From NCBI RefSeq assembly GCF_003264365.1, contig NZ_PYAK01000022.1, positions 37,710 to 101,709 of the forward strand: 64,000 nt of DNA, given 5' to 3'. This document shows positions 43,273 through 51,266 of this stretch, piece after piece. Each line of letters begins with the position of its first letter. Position 1 is the stretch's first letter. The notes below the pieces were generated by a model. That model saw nothing but the letters and a program-made list of their open reading frames with translations. It was not told where the DNA came from and did no database searches. Source of the stretch: Micromonospora noduli (GTDB taxonomy: Bacteria > Actinomycetota > Actinomycetes > Mycobacteriales > Micromonosporaceae). A program made the translations under genes and the position numbers.

Positions 43273-44797
43273 TGCAGGAGGTCTGCGGGTAGGCGGTGTG
43301 CCCCTCGCCCTCCCAGGTCAGCACCCGACCGACACCCAGCATCGACGCGAGTCGTGGGGTCTGCTCGTACGGCGTCGCCGGGTCGCCTGTGGTGCCGACC
43401 ACCACGATCGGCGGTGCGCCGTTCGCCTTCCCGGTCGGGTACGGGTCACGCCCGCCCGGCCATTCGACGCAGCTCAGCATGCCGACCGCCAACGCCGGCC
43501 CGAACAGCGGATATTTTCCGCGCCACTCGGACTGCAACCGGCGGATCTGCTCCCGGCTCGGCTTCTCCGTCTCGTCGGCGCAGTTGATGGCCAGGTTGGC
43601 GTCGAACAGGTTCGAGTAGTGCCCGTTGTCCTCCCGGCCGGCGTACGCGTCGGCGAGTCGGAACACGTCCTTCGGGTCGCCCTCGGCGAGTTTGTCGATC
43701 GCCTGGGCCAACTCCTGCCAGCCGGATTCGGTGTAGAGCGAGGAGATGACGGCGTAGAACACCCAGCCGGCGGTGGCCTCCCGCCCATCGGCGCCGCGTA
43801 CCGGGGAGACCTTGGCCTTGTCGATGGCCGAGGTGACCGCGGCGCGGGCGTCCGGGGCGATCGGGCAGCGGCCAGCGTTCGCCGCGCACCAGCGGGTGAA
43901 GTTGGTGAAGGCCCGTTCGAAGCCGCGGGCCTGGCTCTCCGAGCCCTCGACCAGCCGCTGCTGCGGGTCGACCGCGCCGTCGAGCACCAGCGCCCGCACC
44001 CGCTGTGGGTAGAGCTGGGCGTACGTGGCACCGAGCAGGGTGCCGTACGAGTAGCCCAGGTAGGTGAGCTTGTCGTCGCCCACGGCGGCGCGTACCGCGT
44101 CCATGTCGCGGGCGGCCTGCTCGGTGCCGTACAGCGGCAACTGGTCGCCGTAGCGGTCGCCGCAACCGCGCCCGATCCGCTGGCTCAGGCCGACGAAGCC
44201 GTCGAATGCCGCCTGGCTCGCCGGGTCCGGGTCGAAACCGAAGCTGGCGTCCAGGTCGGCGTCGGAGATGCACTTCACCGGGCTGGACCGGGAGACCCCG
44301 CGCGGGTCGAAGCCGACAATGTCGAAGCGCTCGGTGATCGAGGCGGGCAGCCCGCCGAACTGGGGGCCGAAGGAGAGGTAGACGGCGGTGTCGACACCGG
44401 AACCGCCCGGACCGCCCGGGTTGATCACCAACGAGCCGACCCGGTCGCGCTGCTTGGTGGACCGGGCGCGCAGCAGGGCGATCTCGAAGGTCTGCCCGGC
44501 GCCCGGGCCGGCGGTCGCCCCGCCGCCGGTGCCCCAGTCACGGGGCACCGCGATCCGGGTGCACTCGTAGCGCATGTTCGGTGCGCTCCGCCCGACCAAC
44601 TCGTCGGGCACCTCCGGGCAGGGCCGCCAGTTCGGTGCGCTGCCGGTCGGGGCGGCCGCGCCCTCCACCTCGGTGCGCGGCGCGAACGCCGGCAGCGTGC
44701 AACCGGCGGTGAGCAGCGCGGCGACGCCGAAGGCGGCCAGAGTGCGACGGACCCGGCGGCTGGTCGCCATCCGAGGCTGGTCGGCGGTGCGGGTCAC
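43199..44797 (-). CDS. Lipoprotein alpha/beta-hydrolase (TAP/SlpD-type tripeptidyl aminopeptidase)
   Basis: A 532-residue exported hydrolase. The lipobox LLTAGC gives lipidated C33. The catalytic Ser is in LGYSYGTLLGATYA, the oxyanion region INPGGPGGSGVD lies upstream, the Asp is in VVGTTGDPATPYE and the His is in GEGHTAYPQTSC; six or more Cys support disulphides. The C-terminal TAP-like domain is typical of Streptomyces tripeptidyl aminopeptidases that release N-terminal tripeptides. GGAGG five bases before the GTG at 44797 fixes the start. The 3' end overlaps the K+ channel gene. Confidence 0.88.
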   Translation of the reverse strand: MTRTADQPRMATSRRVRRTLAAFGVAALLTAGCTLPAFAPRTEVEGAAAPTGSAPNWRPCPEVPDELVGRSAPNMRYECTRIAVPRDWGTGGGATAGPGAGQTFEIALLRARSTKQRDRVGSLVINPGGPGGSGVDTAVYLSFGPQFGGLPASITERFDIVGFDPRGVSRSSPVKCISDADLDASFGFDPDPASQAAFDGFVGLSQRIGRGCGDRYGDQLPLYGTEQAARDMDAVRAAVGDDKLTYLGYSYGTLLGATYAQLYPQRVRALVLDGAVDPQQRLVEGSESQARGFERAFTNFTRWCAANAGRCPIAPDARAAVTSAIDKAKVSPVRGADGREATAGWVFYAVISSLYTESGWQELAQAIDKLAEGDPKDVFRLADAYAGREDNGHYSNLFDANLAINCADETEKPSREQIRRLQSEWRGKYPLFGPALAVGMLSCVEWPGGRDPYPTGKANGAPPIVVVGTTGDPATPYEQTPRLASMLGVGRVLTWEGEGHTAYPQTSCITDAVDAYLIDLTVPPEGKRCPAR

Positions 44798-44828
44798 GTG
44801 GTCCTCCGGAATCGGGTCGACGGCCAGG

Positions 44829-45944
44829 CTACGCCGAGCCGGTGGCGGCTCGGTCCACGGTGGCCGTCGGGTCGCCGCGCAGCACCTGATCCACGTCGAA
44901 GCGGATCGGCCGGTCGAGCTGGTCGTAGCGGCAGGATCGGGGGTCGCGGTCCGGGCGCCACCGAACGAACTGCGCGGTGTGCCGGAACCGTTCGCCCTCC
45001 ATGGCGTCGTAGCCCACCTCGACCACCAACTCGGGGCGCACCGGCTCCCACTCCAGGTTCTTGGTGCCGGTCCACCGGCTGACCCCACCGGGAATGCGTT
45101 GGCCACGCTCGTGGTCGCCGTGCACCCACGGGTGCTCGCCGCCGGTGTCCCGATAGGGCGCCAGCTCGTCGAGCAACTCGGCGCGGCGGGCCATGCTGAA
45201 CGACGCGCTCACCCCCACGTGGTGCAGGACCCCGGCGTCGTCGTACAGGCCGAGCAGCAGCGAGCCCACCACCGGGCCGGACTTGTGCCAGCGGAAGCCG
45301 GCCACCACCGCGTCCGCGGTGCGGGCGTGCTTGACCTTGAACATCAGTCGCTTGCCCGGCTCGTACGGCAGGTCGGCGGGCTTGACGATCAGACCGTCCA
45401 GCCCGGCGCCCTCGAAGACGTCGAACCAGCGCCGCGCGGTGTCCGGGTCGGTGGTGACCTGGGTGACGTGGACCGGCGGGCGCACCCCGGCCAGCGCCTC
45501 GACCAGCCGCTCCCGGCGGCGCGGGTAGGGCTGGTCGAGCAGGGCCTCGTCACCGATCGCCAGCAGGTCGAACGCGACGAAGTCGGCAGGGGTGGTCTCG
45601 GCCAGCATCTTCACCCGGGACGCGGCCGGGTGGACGCGCTGGGCCAGCAGCTCGAAATCCAGCCGGGGCTGGCCGCTCGGCCCGTCACGCCGAATCACGA
45701 TCAACTCCCCGTCGACCGCGCACCGCTCCGGCAGCTGCCGGCGGGCCTGCTCGACCACCTCGGGGAAGTAGCGGGTCATCGACTTGCCGCCCCGGCTGGC
45801 CAACTCGACCTCGTCGCCGTCGCGGAACACGATGCACCGGAACCCGTCCCACTTGGGCTCGTAGGTCACCCCTGGCGTGGTGGGCAGCTTGGGAACGCTC
45901 TTGGCCAGCATCGGCTCGACCGGCGGGTTGATCGGCAGGTCCAC
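44829..45944 (-). CDS. ligC: ATP-dependent DNA ligase, LigC type
   Basis: A 371-residue ligase with the adenylated Lys K31 in YEPKWDGFRCIVF. Motif III appears as CAVDGELIV, motif IV as GLIVKPADLPYEPGKR and motif V as MFKVKHARTADAVV. An OB-fold domain follows (about 210-340). The length and C-terminus fit the stand-alone LigC of mycobacteria rather than LigD. It seals nicks in DNA, with a possible role in break or base-excision repair. The GTG start lies at 45944. It is separate from the LigD-type polymerase gene at 29700. Confidence 0.88.
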   Translation of the reverse strand: MDLPINPPVEPMLAKSVPKLPTTPGVTYEPKWDGFRCIVFRDGDEVELASRGGKSMTRYFPEVVEQARRQLPERCAVDGELIVIRRDGPSGQPRLDFELLAQRVHPAASRVKMLAETTPADFVAFDLLAIGDEALLDQPYPRRRERLVEALAGVRPPVHVTQVTTDPDTARRWFDVFEGAGLDGLIVKPADLPYEPGKRLMFKVKHARTADAVVAGFRWHKSGPVVGSLLLGLYDDAGVLHHVGVSASFSMARRAELLDELAPYRDTGGEHPWVHGDHERGQRIPGGVSRWTGTKNLEWEPVRPELVVEVGYDAMEGERFRHTAQFVRWRPDRDPRSCRYDQLDRPIRFDVDQVLRGDPTATVDRAATGSA

Positions 45945-46079
45945 GCCGACCAGTCAATCAGACGGTGCCGACAGTCGTGAGGCAGATCACCGTGGATGGC
46001 GGGGCGGCGTGTCCCCCTACGCGCCGCCCGTCCCCACCGGGCGAATCAAATAACCGCAGGTCAGAGCTACTTTCGCGAG

Positions 46080-46292
46080 GTGTCCGAGTGGGTCTGTGAC
46101 TGCTGCGGGCGGTGGCGGGTGAGCATCGAGCTGATCCGGGGCCGCTACCGCTTCCGGCTGACCCGCCGCTACCCCGAGCGGTTCGGTGGCGGCCGGAACG
46201 TGCTCGGCGAGGTCGGCTCAGTGCCGGAGCTGGAGGAGCTGCTGCGGCGGCGTACCCCGCTCACCCTGGCCGACCTGCGCGAGGCCGCCTGA
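46080..46292 (+). CDS. Small CxxC protein of unknown function
   Basis: A 70-residue protein starting at the GTG at 46080 (VSEWVCDCCGRWRVSIELI), with the Cys trio CDCC, a basic segment RGRYRFRLTRRYPERF and a Leu-rich acidic end (PELEELLRRRTPLTLADL). I do not recognise it. The SD is poorly placed (GAGG touches the GTG), so the start is unsure; an upstream in-frame ATG exists at 45996. The Cys pair may bind metal. Confidence 0.55.
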   Translation: MSEWVCDCCGRWRVSIELIRGRYRFRLTRRYPERFGGGRNVLGEVGSVPELEELLRRRTPLTLADLREAA

Positions 46293-46462
46293 TCCGCGCG
46301 GCGGCCGAGGACGGTGTGTGCGGCCGGGAACCACGGGTGCCAGACCCGGTCCGCTTCCACTGAGGAGGGACGGACGGGATCGAGCACCGGTGTCACAATT
46401 CTCCCGACGGCCTCGTCTGCACCCGTGGCGGTGCCGAGCGGCGCCGCCGGGGAGGGGACACC

Positions 46463-46885
46463 ATGCGGTTCGAGGCCGACACCGAGATCGCCGCGGATGC
46501 CGAGCAGGTCTGGGCGGTGCTGGTCGACGTGCCCCGCTGGCCCGAGTGGACGGACTCGGTGACCCGGGCCGAGCGAGGGGAGCCGGGGCCGCTCGCCGTC
46601 GGCGCGACCGCCCGACTGACCCAGCCGAAGCTGCGGCCGGCGGTGTGGCGGGTCACCGAGCTGACCGAGCGGCGGGAGTTCGTCTGGGTCTCCGACGCGC
46701 CGGGTGTGCGGACCACGGCGGAGCACCGGCTGCTGCCGCTGCCCGACGGGCGTACCCGCGTCGAGTTGGCCTTCAGCCAGTCCGGCCCGCTGGCCGGCCT
46801 GATCGGCTGGCTGTACGGCGGGCTGTTCCGCCGCTACGTGCGAATGGAGGCCGACGGGCTCAGGCGTCGCTGCGAGCGGGGCTGA
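46463..46885 (+). CDS. SRPBCC (START-like) protein
   Basis: A 140-residue member of the polyketide-cyclase/dehydrase-like SRPBCC family: FEADTEIAADAEQVWAVLVDVPRWPEWTDSV at the start, a beta-sheet middle, and a C-terminal helix ending in RRRCERG. The fold binds hydrophobic ligands in a helix-grip cavity; the ligand is unknown. Its last 26 bases overlap the convergent GNAT gene. Confidence 0.85.
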   Translation: MRFEADTEIAADAEQVWAVLVDVPRWPEWTDSVTRAERGEPGPLAVGATARLTQPKLRPAVWRVTELTERREFVWVSDAPGVRTTAEHRLLPLPDGRTRVELAFSQSGPLAGLIGWLYGGLFRRYVRMEADGLRRRCERG

Positions 46886-47354
46886 CGGCCGGCTTCTCCA
46901 GCACGGCCAACGAGATGCCGTTCGGGTCCGGGCGGTGCGCCACGATCCGGTAGCCGTGCCGCTGGTACAGCCGCAGGTTGCGCGCGCTGTCCGCGCCGGT
47001 GAACAGGGTGAACCGGGCCGCCTGGCCGGCGCAGGCCCGCTCGATGGCGGTGAGCAGTTGCGCGCCGACACCCCGTCCCTGCTGGTCCGGGGCGACCGAG
47101 AGGCGGCCGACGTACGCGGTGTCCCCGTCCAGGTGGGCCCGCACCGAACCGACCAGACGGTGGCCCAACCTGGCGGCGAGCACGATGCTCGGGCCGGCCA
47201 GCACCGCCGCGACCTCGTCCAACGTCTCGGTCAGCGGAGGCAGGAAGGGATCGGTGTAGTGCTGCGCCTCGCTCAGGTACGCGGCCCGCTGCACGGTGAG
47301 TATCTCGCCGGCGTCCACGACACCGGCCGGGACGATGCTCGCCTCGGCGTTCAT
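46860..47354 (-). CDS. GNAT acetyltransferase
   Basis: A 164-residue acetyltransferase with the acetyl-CoA loop LSVAPDQQGRGVGAQLL and the final strand YQRHGYRIVAHRPDPNGISL. The ATG at 47354 gives the normal N-terminus (MNAEASIVPAGVVDAGEIL). It converges on the SRPBCC gene with a 26-base overlap and is divergent from the DUF1990 gene. Confidence 0.86.
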   Translation of the reverse strand: MNAEASIVPAGVVDAGEILTVQRAAYLSEAQHYTDPFLPPLTETLDEVAAVLAGPSIVLAARLGHRLVGSVRAHLDGDTAYVGRLSVAPDQQGRGVGAQLLTAIERACAGQAARFTLFTGADSARNLRLYQRHGYRIVAHRPDPNGISLAVLEKPAVSPARSDA

Positions 47355-47451
47355 CGGGGCAGCACACCACAGCCGCCGTCGCCATCGACGGGCGGCCCGA
47401 CCGCACCGGTCGTACCCTGACCCGTGTCCGGTCGAGGTCGAGGGGGCAACG

Positions 47452-47955
47452 GTGGCCGAGCTGACGTACCCGGAGGTGGGGTCGACCCGGCACGGGCCAC
47501 TGCCCGGCGGGTACCACCACCTGCGCCACCGGTATCCGTTGCCGGGCGGCTGCTTCGAGACCGCCGCCGACGCGGTGCTGAGCTGGCGGCTGCACCGTGC
47601 CGCCGGCGTCCGGATTCGCACCGAAGCGCCGCGGGCCGTCGCCGGTGTGCTGGTGACCTCCGGCCTCGGGGTCGGTCCGGCCCGCCTCTGGGGGCCGTGC
47701 CAGGTGGTCTGGAGCGTGGACTCGCCCACGCTCGCCGGTTTCGGCTACGGCACCCTGCCCGGGCACCCGGAGCGAGGCGAGGAGGCGTTCGAGGTCGTCC
47801 GCGACGACACCGGCGCGGTCTGGTTCGAGGTCCGCGCGTTCAGCCTTCCGGACCGTTGGTTCACCCGCACCGGAGGGCCGGCGGTTCGGGCGGTGCAGCA
47901 CGCGTACGCCTGGTGGCTCGGCCGTACCCTGCGTCGGCTCTGCGTCCGTCGCTGA
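47452..47955 (+). CDS. DUF1990 family protein
   Basis: A 167-residue protein that matches DUF1990 (TYPEVGSTRHGPLPGGYHHL, FGYGTLPGHPERGEEAFEV, FEVRAFSLPDRWFTRTGGP). The family resembles SRPBCC folds and has no settled function. The GTG at 47452, preceded by GAGGTCGAGGGGG, was chosen over the upstream open frame. Confidence 0.83.
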   Translation: MAELTYPEVGSTRHGPLPGGYHHLRHRYPLPGGCFETAADAVLSWRLHRAAGVRIRTEAPRAVAGVLVTSGLGVGPARLWGPCQVVWSVDSPTLAGFGYGTLPGHPERGEEAFEVVRDDTGAVWFEVRAFSLPDRWFTRTGGPAVRAVQHAYAWWLGRTLRRLCVRR

Positions 47956-47976
47956 CCCCAGTGGCGCCGGCGAGAC

Positions 47977-48897
47977 TCAGAACCGGGCGAACGAGCGGAT
48001 CGGGGCGCGCGGGCCGTACTTCGGTGCCCGGATGCCGGCTGCCTCCAGCAGCAGACACACCCGGCCCCGGTGACCTCTGAACGGCTCCAGCAGGGCCATC
48101 ATCCGGGCGTCGTCGCCCCTCGGTTCGCCGGCGAGCGCCCAGGCCACCGTGTTCGGGATGTGGTAGTCGCCGACGCTGACCGCGTCCGGGTCGCCGTACG
48201 CGATCCGGACCACCTCGGCGGCCGTCCACGGCCCGATGCCGGGGATCGCGGTCAGCCGGCGGGTGGCGTCGGTGGCGTCGGTGCTGCGCTCCAGGCGATC
48301 GGCGAGCGCGGCGGCGCGACGGAGCGTGTCGGCTCGGCGCTGCTCCACCCCGAAGGGGTGGAACACCCAGTACGGAGCCGCGGCCACGGAGGCTGCCTCG
48401 GGCGGCAGGAGCAGCGGCTGCAACGGGCCGGGAGCCGGCTCCCGGAAGTGCCGCACCATCGCCGCGTACGCCCGGTAGGCCTCCTTGCCGGTGACCTTCT
48501 GCTCGAAGACCGCGCGCAGCAGTCGGGGGAAGACCTCGCCGGTGGCGGGCATCCGGAGGCCCCGGTGCTCCCGGGCCAGCCGGGCGACCAGCGGGTGCGC
48601 CGCGGCCAGTTCGGTGAAGCCGGTCAGGTCGTCGCGTAGCCCGGCTATCGCGTCGGCGCGGGCGAGGACGTGCTCGGCGCCGGGCCCGTACCCCTCCGCG
48701 AGCAACTCGCCGCCAGCCGGTCGCAGCGCGAGCGTTGCCGGACCGTCCGGGGTGCGGGTGGCCCACCAGAAGGTGCCGGCCGCCACCCGGGCGCACGGGT
48801 CGTACGGGCTGAAGGTGAGCGCGCGGACCGACGCGGTCAGCCGGTAGCCGACCGGCGGGTGCAGCACCCTGGTAGCGGCGGGTCCGGTCTCGGTCAC
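47977..48897 (-). CDS. DNA-3-methyladenine glycosylase (AlkA/HhH-GPD type)
   Basis: A 306-residue glycosylase with the helix-hairpin-helix AIPGIGPWTAAEVV (about 217-230) and the catalytic Asp D244 in VSVGDYHIPN. An AlkA-like N-terminal beta domain occupies about residues 15-110. It removes alkylated purines to start base-excision repair. I chose the GTG at 48897; the frame extends further upstream but no typical AlkA sequence is there. Confidence 0.82.
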   Translation of the reverse strand: MTETGPAATRVLHPPVGYRLTASVRALTFSPYDPCARVAAGTFWWATRTPDGPATLALRPAGGELLAEGYGPGAEHVLARADAIAGLRDDLTGFTELAAAHPLVARLAREHRGLRMPATGEVFPRLLRAVFEQKVTGKEAYRAYAAMVRHFREPAPGPLQPLLLPPEAASVAAAPYWVFHPFGVEQRRADTLRRAAALADRLERSTDATDATRRLTAIPGIGPWTAAEVVRIAYGDPDAVSVGDYHIPNTVAWALAGEPRGDDARMMALLEPFRGHRGRVCLLLEAAGIRAPKYGPRAPIRSFARF

Positions 48898-49403
48898 CCC
48901 GCTACTCTGCCAGGTCACGGTGGGGGCTGACGAGCGGGCCGTACCGGTCCCGCCTGCGGTTGAGGAGCTTCGCGAGGATACGTTCGGCCGACCGTCCCGG
49001 TGTCGTTGAACCACCCGAATGGCCAGGATTATCTTGGCAAACAGGTGCATACCGCCCTTATGTCACTTTAGGCGGTGGGCCAGGTATCGATCATGTGGTT
49101 GTTTGATGGCCTGCAGGTAAACGCACTGCCCCGGGCCACCTGCGGCGGCCAACAACTCCCACTCGTGGGAGAACGCGGTCCGGCCCGGAGACCGGTGTCC
49201 CGCCGACAGCCGCCACCAGGCGGCCGCGCGGCCGACGCTGGATCGCCACGCAGTGCCAACGGGGGATCTGTGGAAGGGCATGCAGTGATGGCTGCGCGAG
49301 TCTGTGTCGAATCATCGCGAGTGGGATCTCACCCCGCTACCCGTTCGCGGGGCTGACGGGTGCCCGCTGACAAGGCGGTCGTAGCGAGCGGACGGCCCAG
49401 CGC
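48898..49403. other. Intergenic region before the Stealth cluster
   Basis: About 500 bases with no credible gene in either direction. A less G+C-rich patch at about 49020-49100 contains the hairpin accgcc...ggcggt (49051-49076), and this is the most likely promoter area for the rightward cluster. The short frames across it lack family resemblance and ribosome-binding sites. Confidence 0.55.
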
Positions 49404-51266
49404 ATGATCGCCCTGAAGGTCTATCGACTCCTGCCGTCGCCGGCACGGCGGCGGCTGCTGCGTCTGCTGCCCGCGCACCGGCGGATCGGCCTGGTTCAGA
49501 CGCTCTCCCGCCCGCGCGGCGGCGACACAGTGCACCCCCTCGGCGCCCGGGTGGCGGTGACCGACGGTGGCGTTCGAACCCGGGCCGAGATCGTCGCCAC
49601 GGCGACGCCGTTGGAACAGTGGCACCGCAACCTCACCGCCGTCACCACCGCGCTGCACGCCGCGGGCATCGAATACCACTGCATTCGTAACGACGACCAC
49701 CTGCGCAGCACCGTCGCGGTCCTCGACGACCAGCGGCCGGCGGTACAACGCCTGATCCGCTCCGCGCCGGCGCTGTCCGGCGCGGACGTCCGGGTGGTGC
49801 AGGTCCGGCCCCGTCGGGACCAACCGGACGCCGCCCCGACCGAGGTGATCCAGGTCTGCTTCCCGGTCACCGATGCCCGCGCCGGTGTGGTCCTCGGCGC
49901 CCAGTTCGCGTGCGAGATCGAGTTCTGGAGCCGGCACGGGGACATGGTCCGCGCTCCCCGGCGCAACGGGGTCGTCGACGAGGCCCCTGCCCGGGCGCAG
50001 CCGGTCCGGGTGGCAGCGGCGCTGATGAGCCACTTCGTGCCCGAGGCCGACGACCACACCTACGGCACCCGCCGGGACCTGGCCGTCCGCGCGCCGGACC
50101 GGGTCGGCTTCCCGATCGACGCCGTCTACACCTGGGTGGACGGCTCCGACCCGCAGTGGCTGAAGCGGAAGTCGCTGGCGCTCGGCGCTCCGGACGGCCC
50201 GGTGCACGCGGTCGCCGCGAACTCGTCGCGCTACCACAACCGCGACGAGCTGCGGTACTCGTTGCGGTCGTTGCACAGCTTCGCGCCCTGGCTACGGCGG
50301 ATCTTCCTGATCACCGACAGCCAACTGCCGAGCTGGCTCGACCCGAGCCATCCGATGATCACGGTCATCTCGCACGCCGAACTCTTCGCCGACCTCGGCG
50401 GCCGGTCGTCGTACAACTCGCACGCCATCGAGTCCCGCCTGCACCGCATCGACGGACTGGCCGAACACTTCCTCTACCTCAACGACGACGTGTTCCTCGG
50501 TCGCCCGCTGCTGCCGAACCACTTCTTCCACGCCAACGGGATCGCGAAGTTCTTCCCCTCGCCGGCCCAGTTCGGTCTTGGGGAGGCGAAGCCGGAGGAC
50601 CCGCCGGTGAAGGCCGCCGGAAAGAACAACCGTCGGCACATCCAACGGCAGTTCGGCGTGACCATCACGCAGAAGATGAAGCACACCCCGTTCGCGCTGC
50701 GCCGCAGCATCATGCAGCAGATCGAGGGCATGCTGCCGGACGAGGTGACCGCCACCGCGCGGCACCGGTTCCGGCACCACGGCGACCTGTCCATCCCGTC
50801 GTCGCTGCACCAGTACTGGGCGTTCCTGACCGCGCAGGCCGTCCCCGGCGACATCGAGTACGAGTACGCCGACCTGGGTCACCCCTCGACCCCGGCCCGG
50901 CTGGCCGAGCTGCTGGCCCGCCGGCACCGTGACGTGTTCTGCCTCAACGACACCGACTCCGACCCTCGGTCGTTCGCCGAGCAGGAGCGGATGCTGGCCG
51001 ACTTCCTGCCGCGCTACCTGCCCTTCCCCGCCCCGTTCGAGCTGCCGGACGACGTGGTGGCGGAGCGGCGGAAAGTGGGCGCGGGGGAGCTGTGGAGGCG
51101 CTCGTACCGTCCGGTGCCGGATGCCCGTCGGGGCACCCCGGTCGACGCGCCCACAATGCCCAACAACATGCTCAACACGGTCACCGACTTCAAGGCCGTC
51201 CTCGGCTTAAGAGAGCAACCGGGCCGGCGACGATCCGATCCGTCTGGGGAGCGCCATGACATCTGA
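49404..51266 (+). CDS. Stealth-family sugar-phosphate transferase, copy 1
   Basis: The 620-residue protein has an N-terminal module (about 60-205) shared with the other two copies (LEQWHRNLTAVTTALHAAGIEYHCIRN-like, and FACEIEFW). The four Stealth blocks follow: CR1 DAVYTWVDGSDPQW at about 239, CR2 with NRDELRYSLRSLHSFAPW and LYLNDDVFLGRP, CR3 with KMKHTPFALRRSIMQQIE, and CR4 near DVFCLND. Stealth enzymes transfer hexose-1-phosphate from nucleotide sugars to a growing capsule or surface glycan, forming phosphodiester bonds. The SD before the ATG is weak. It overlaps the next gene by 11 bases, so the genes form an operon. Confidence 0.9.
   Translation: MIALKVYRLLPSPARRRLLRLLPAHRRIGLVQTLSRPRGGDTVHPLGARVAVTDGGVRTRAEIVATATPLEQWHRNLTAVTTALHAAGIEYHCIRNDDHLRSTVAVLDDQRPAVQRLIRSAPALSGADVRVVQVRPRRDQPDAAPTEVIQVCFPVTDARAGVVLGAQFACEIEFWSRHGDMVRAPRRNGVVDEAPARAQPVRVAAALMSHFVPEADDHTYGTRRDLAVRAPDRVGFPIDAVYTWVDGSDPQWLKRKSLALGAPDGPVHAVAANSSRYHNRDELRYSLRSLHSFAPWLRRIFLITDSQLPSWLDPSHPMITVISHAELFADLGGRSSYNSHAIESRLHRIDGLAEHFLYLNDDVFLGRPLLPNHFFHANGIAKFFPSPAQFGLGEAKPEDPPVKAAGKNNRRHIQRQFGVTITQKMKHTPFALRRSIMQQIEGMLPDEVTATARHRFRHHGDLSIPSSLHQYWAFLTAQAVPGDIEYEYADLGHPSTPARLAELLARRHRDVFCLNDTDSDPRSFAEQERMLADFLPRYLPFPAPFELPDDVVAERRKVGAGELWRRSYRPVPDARRGTPVDAPTMPNNMLNTVTDFKAVLGLREQPGRRRSDPSGERHDI

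Noticed and set aside
43088..45082. 664-residue plus-strand frame opposite the hydrolase and ligase
   Set aside because: It spans two real genes antisense and contains no recognisable motif.
49075..49356. Candidate 93-residue gene in the gap before the Stealth cluster
   Set aside because: No SD, biased Arg/Gly/Pro composition and no family resemblance; overlapping frames on the other strand are equally long.
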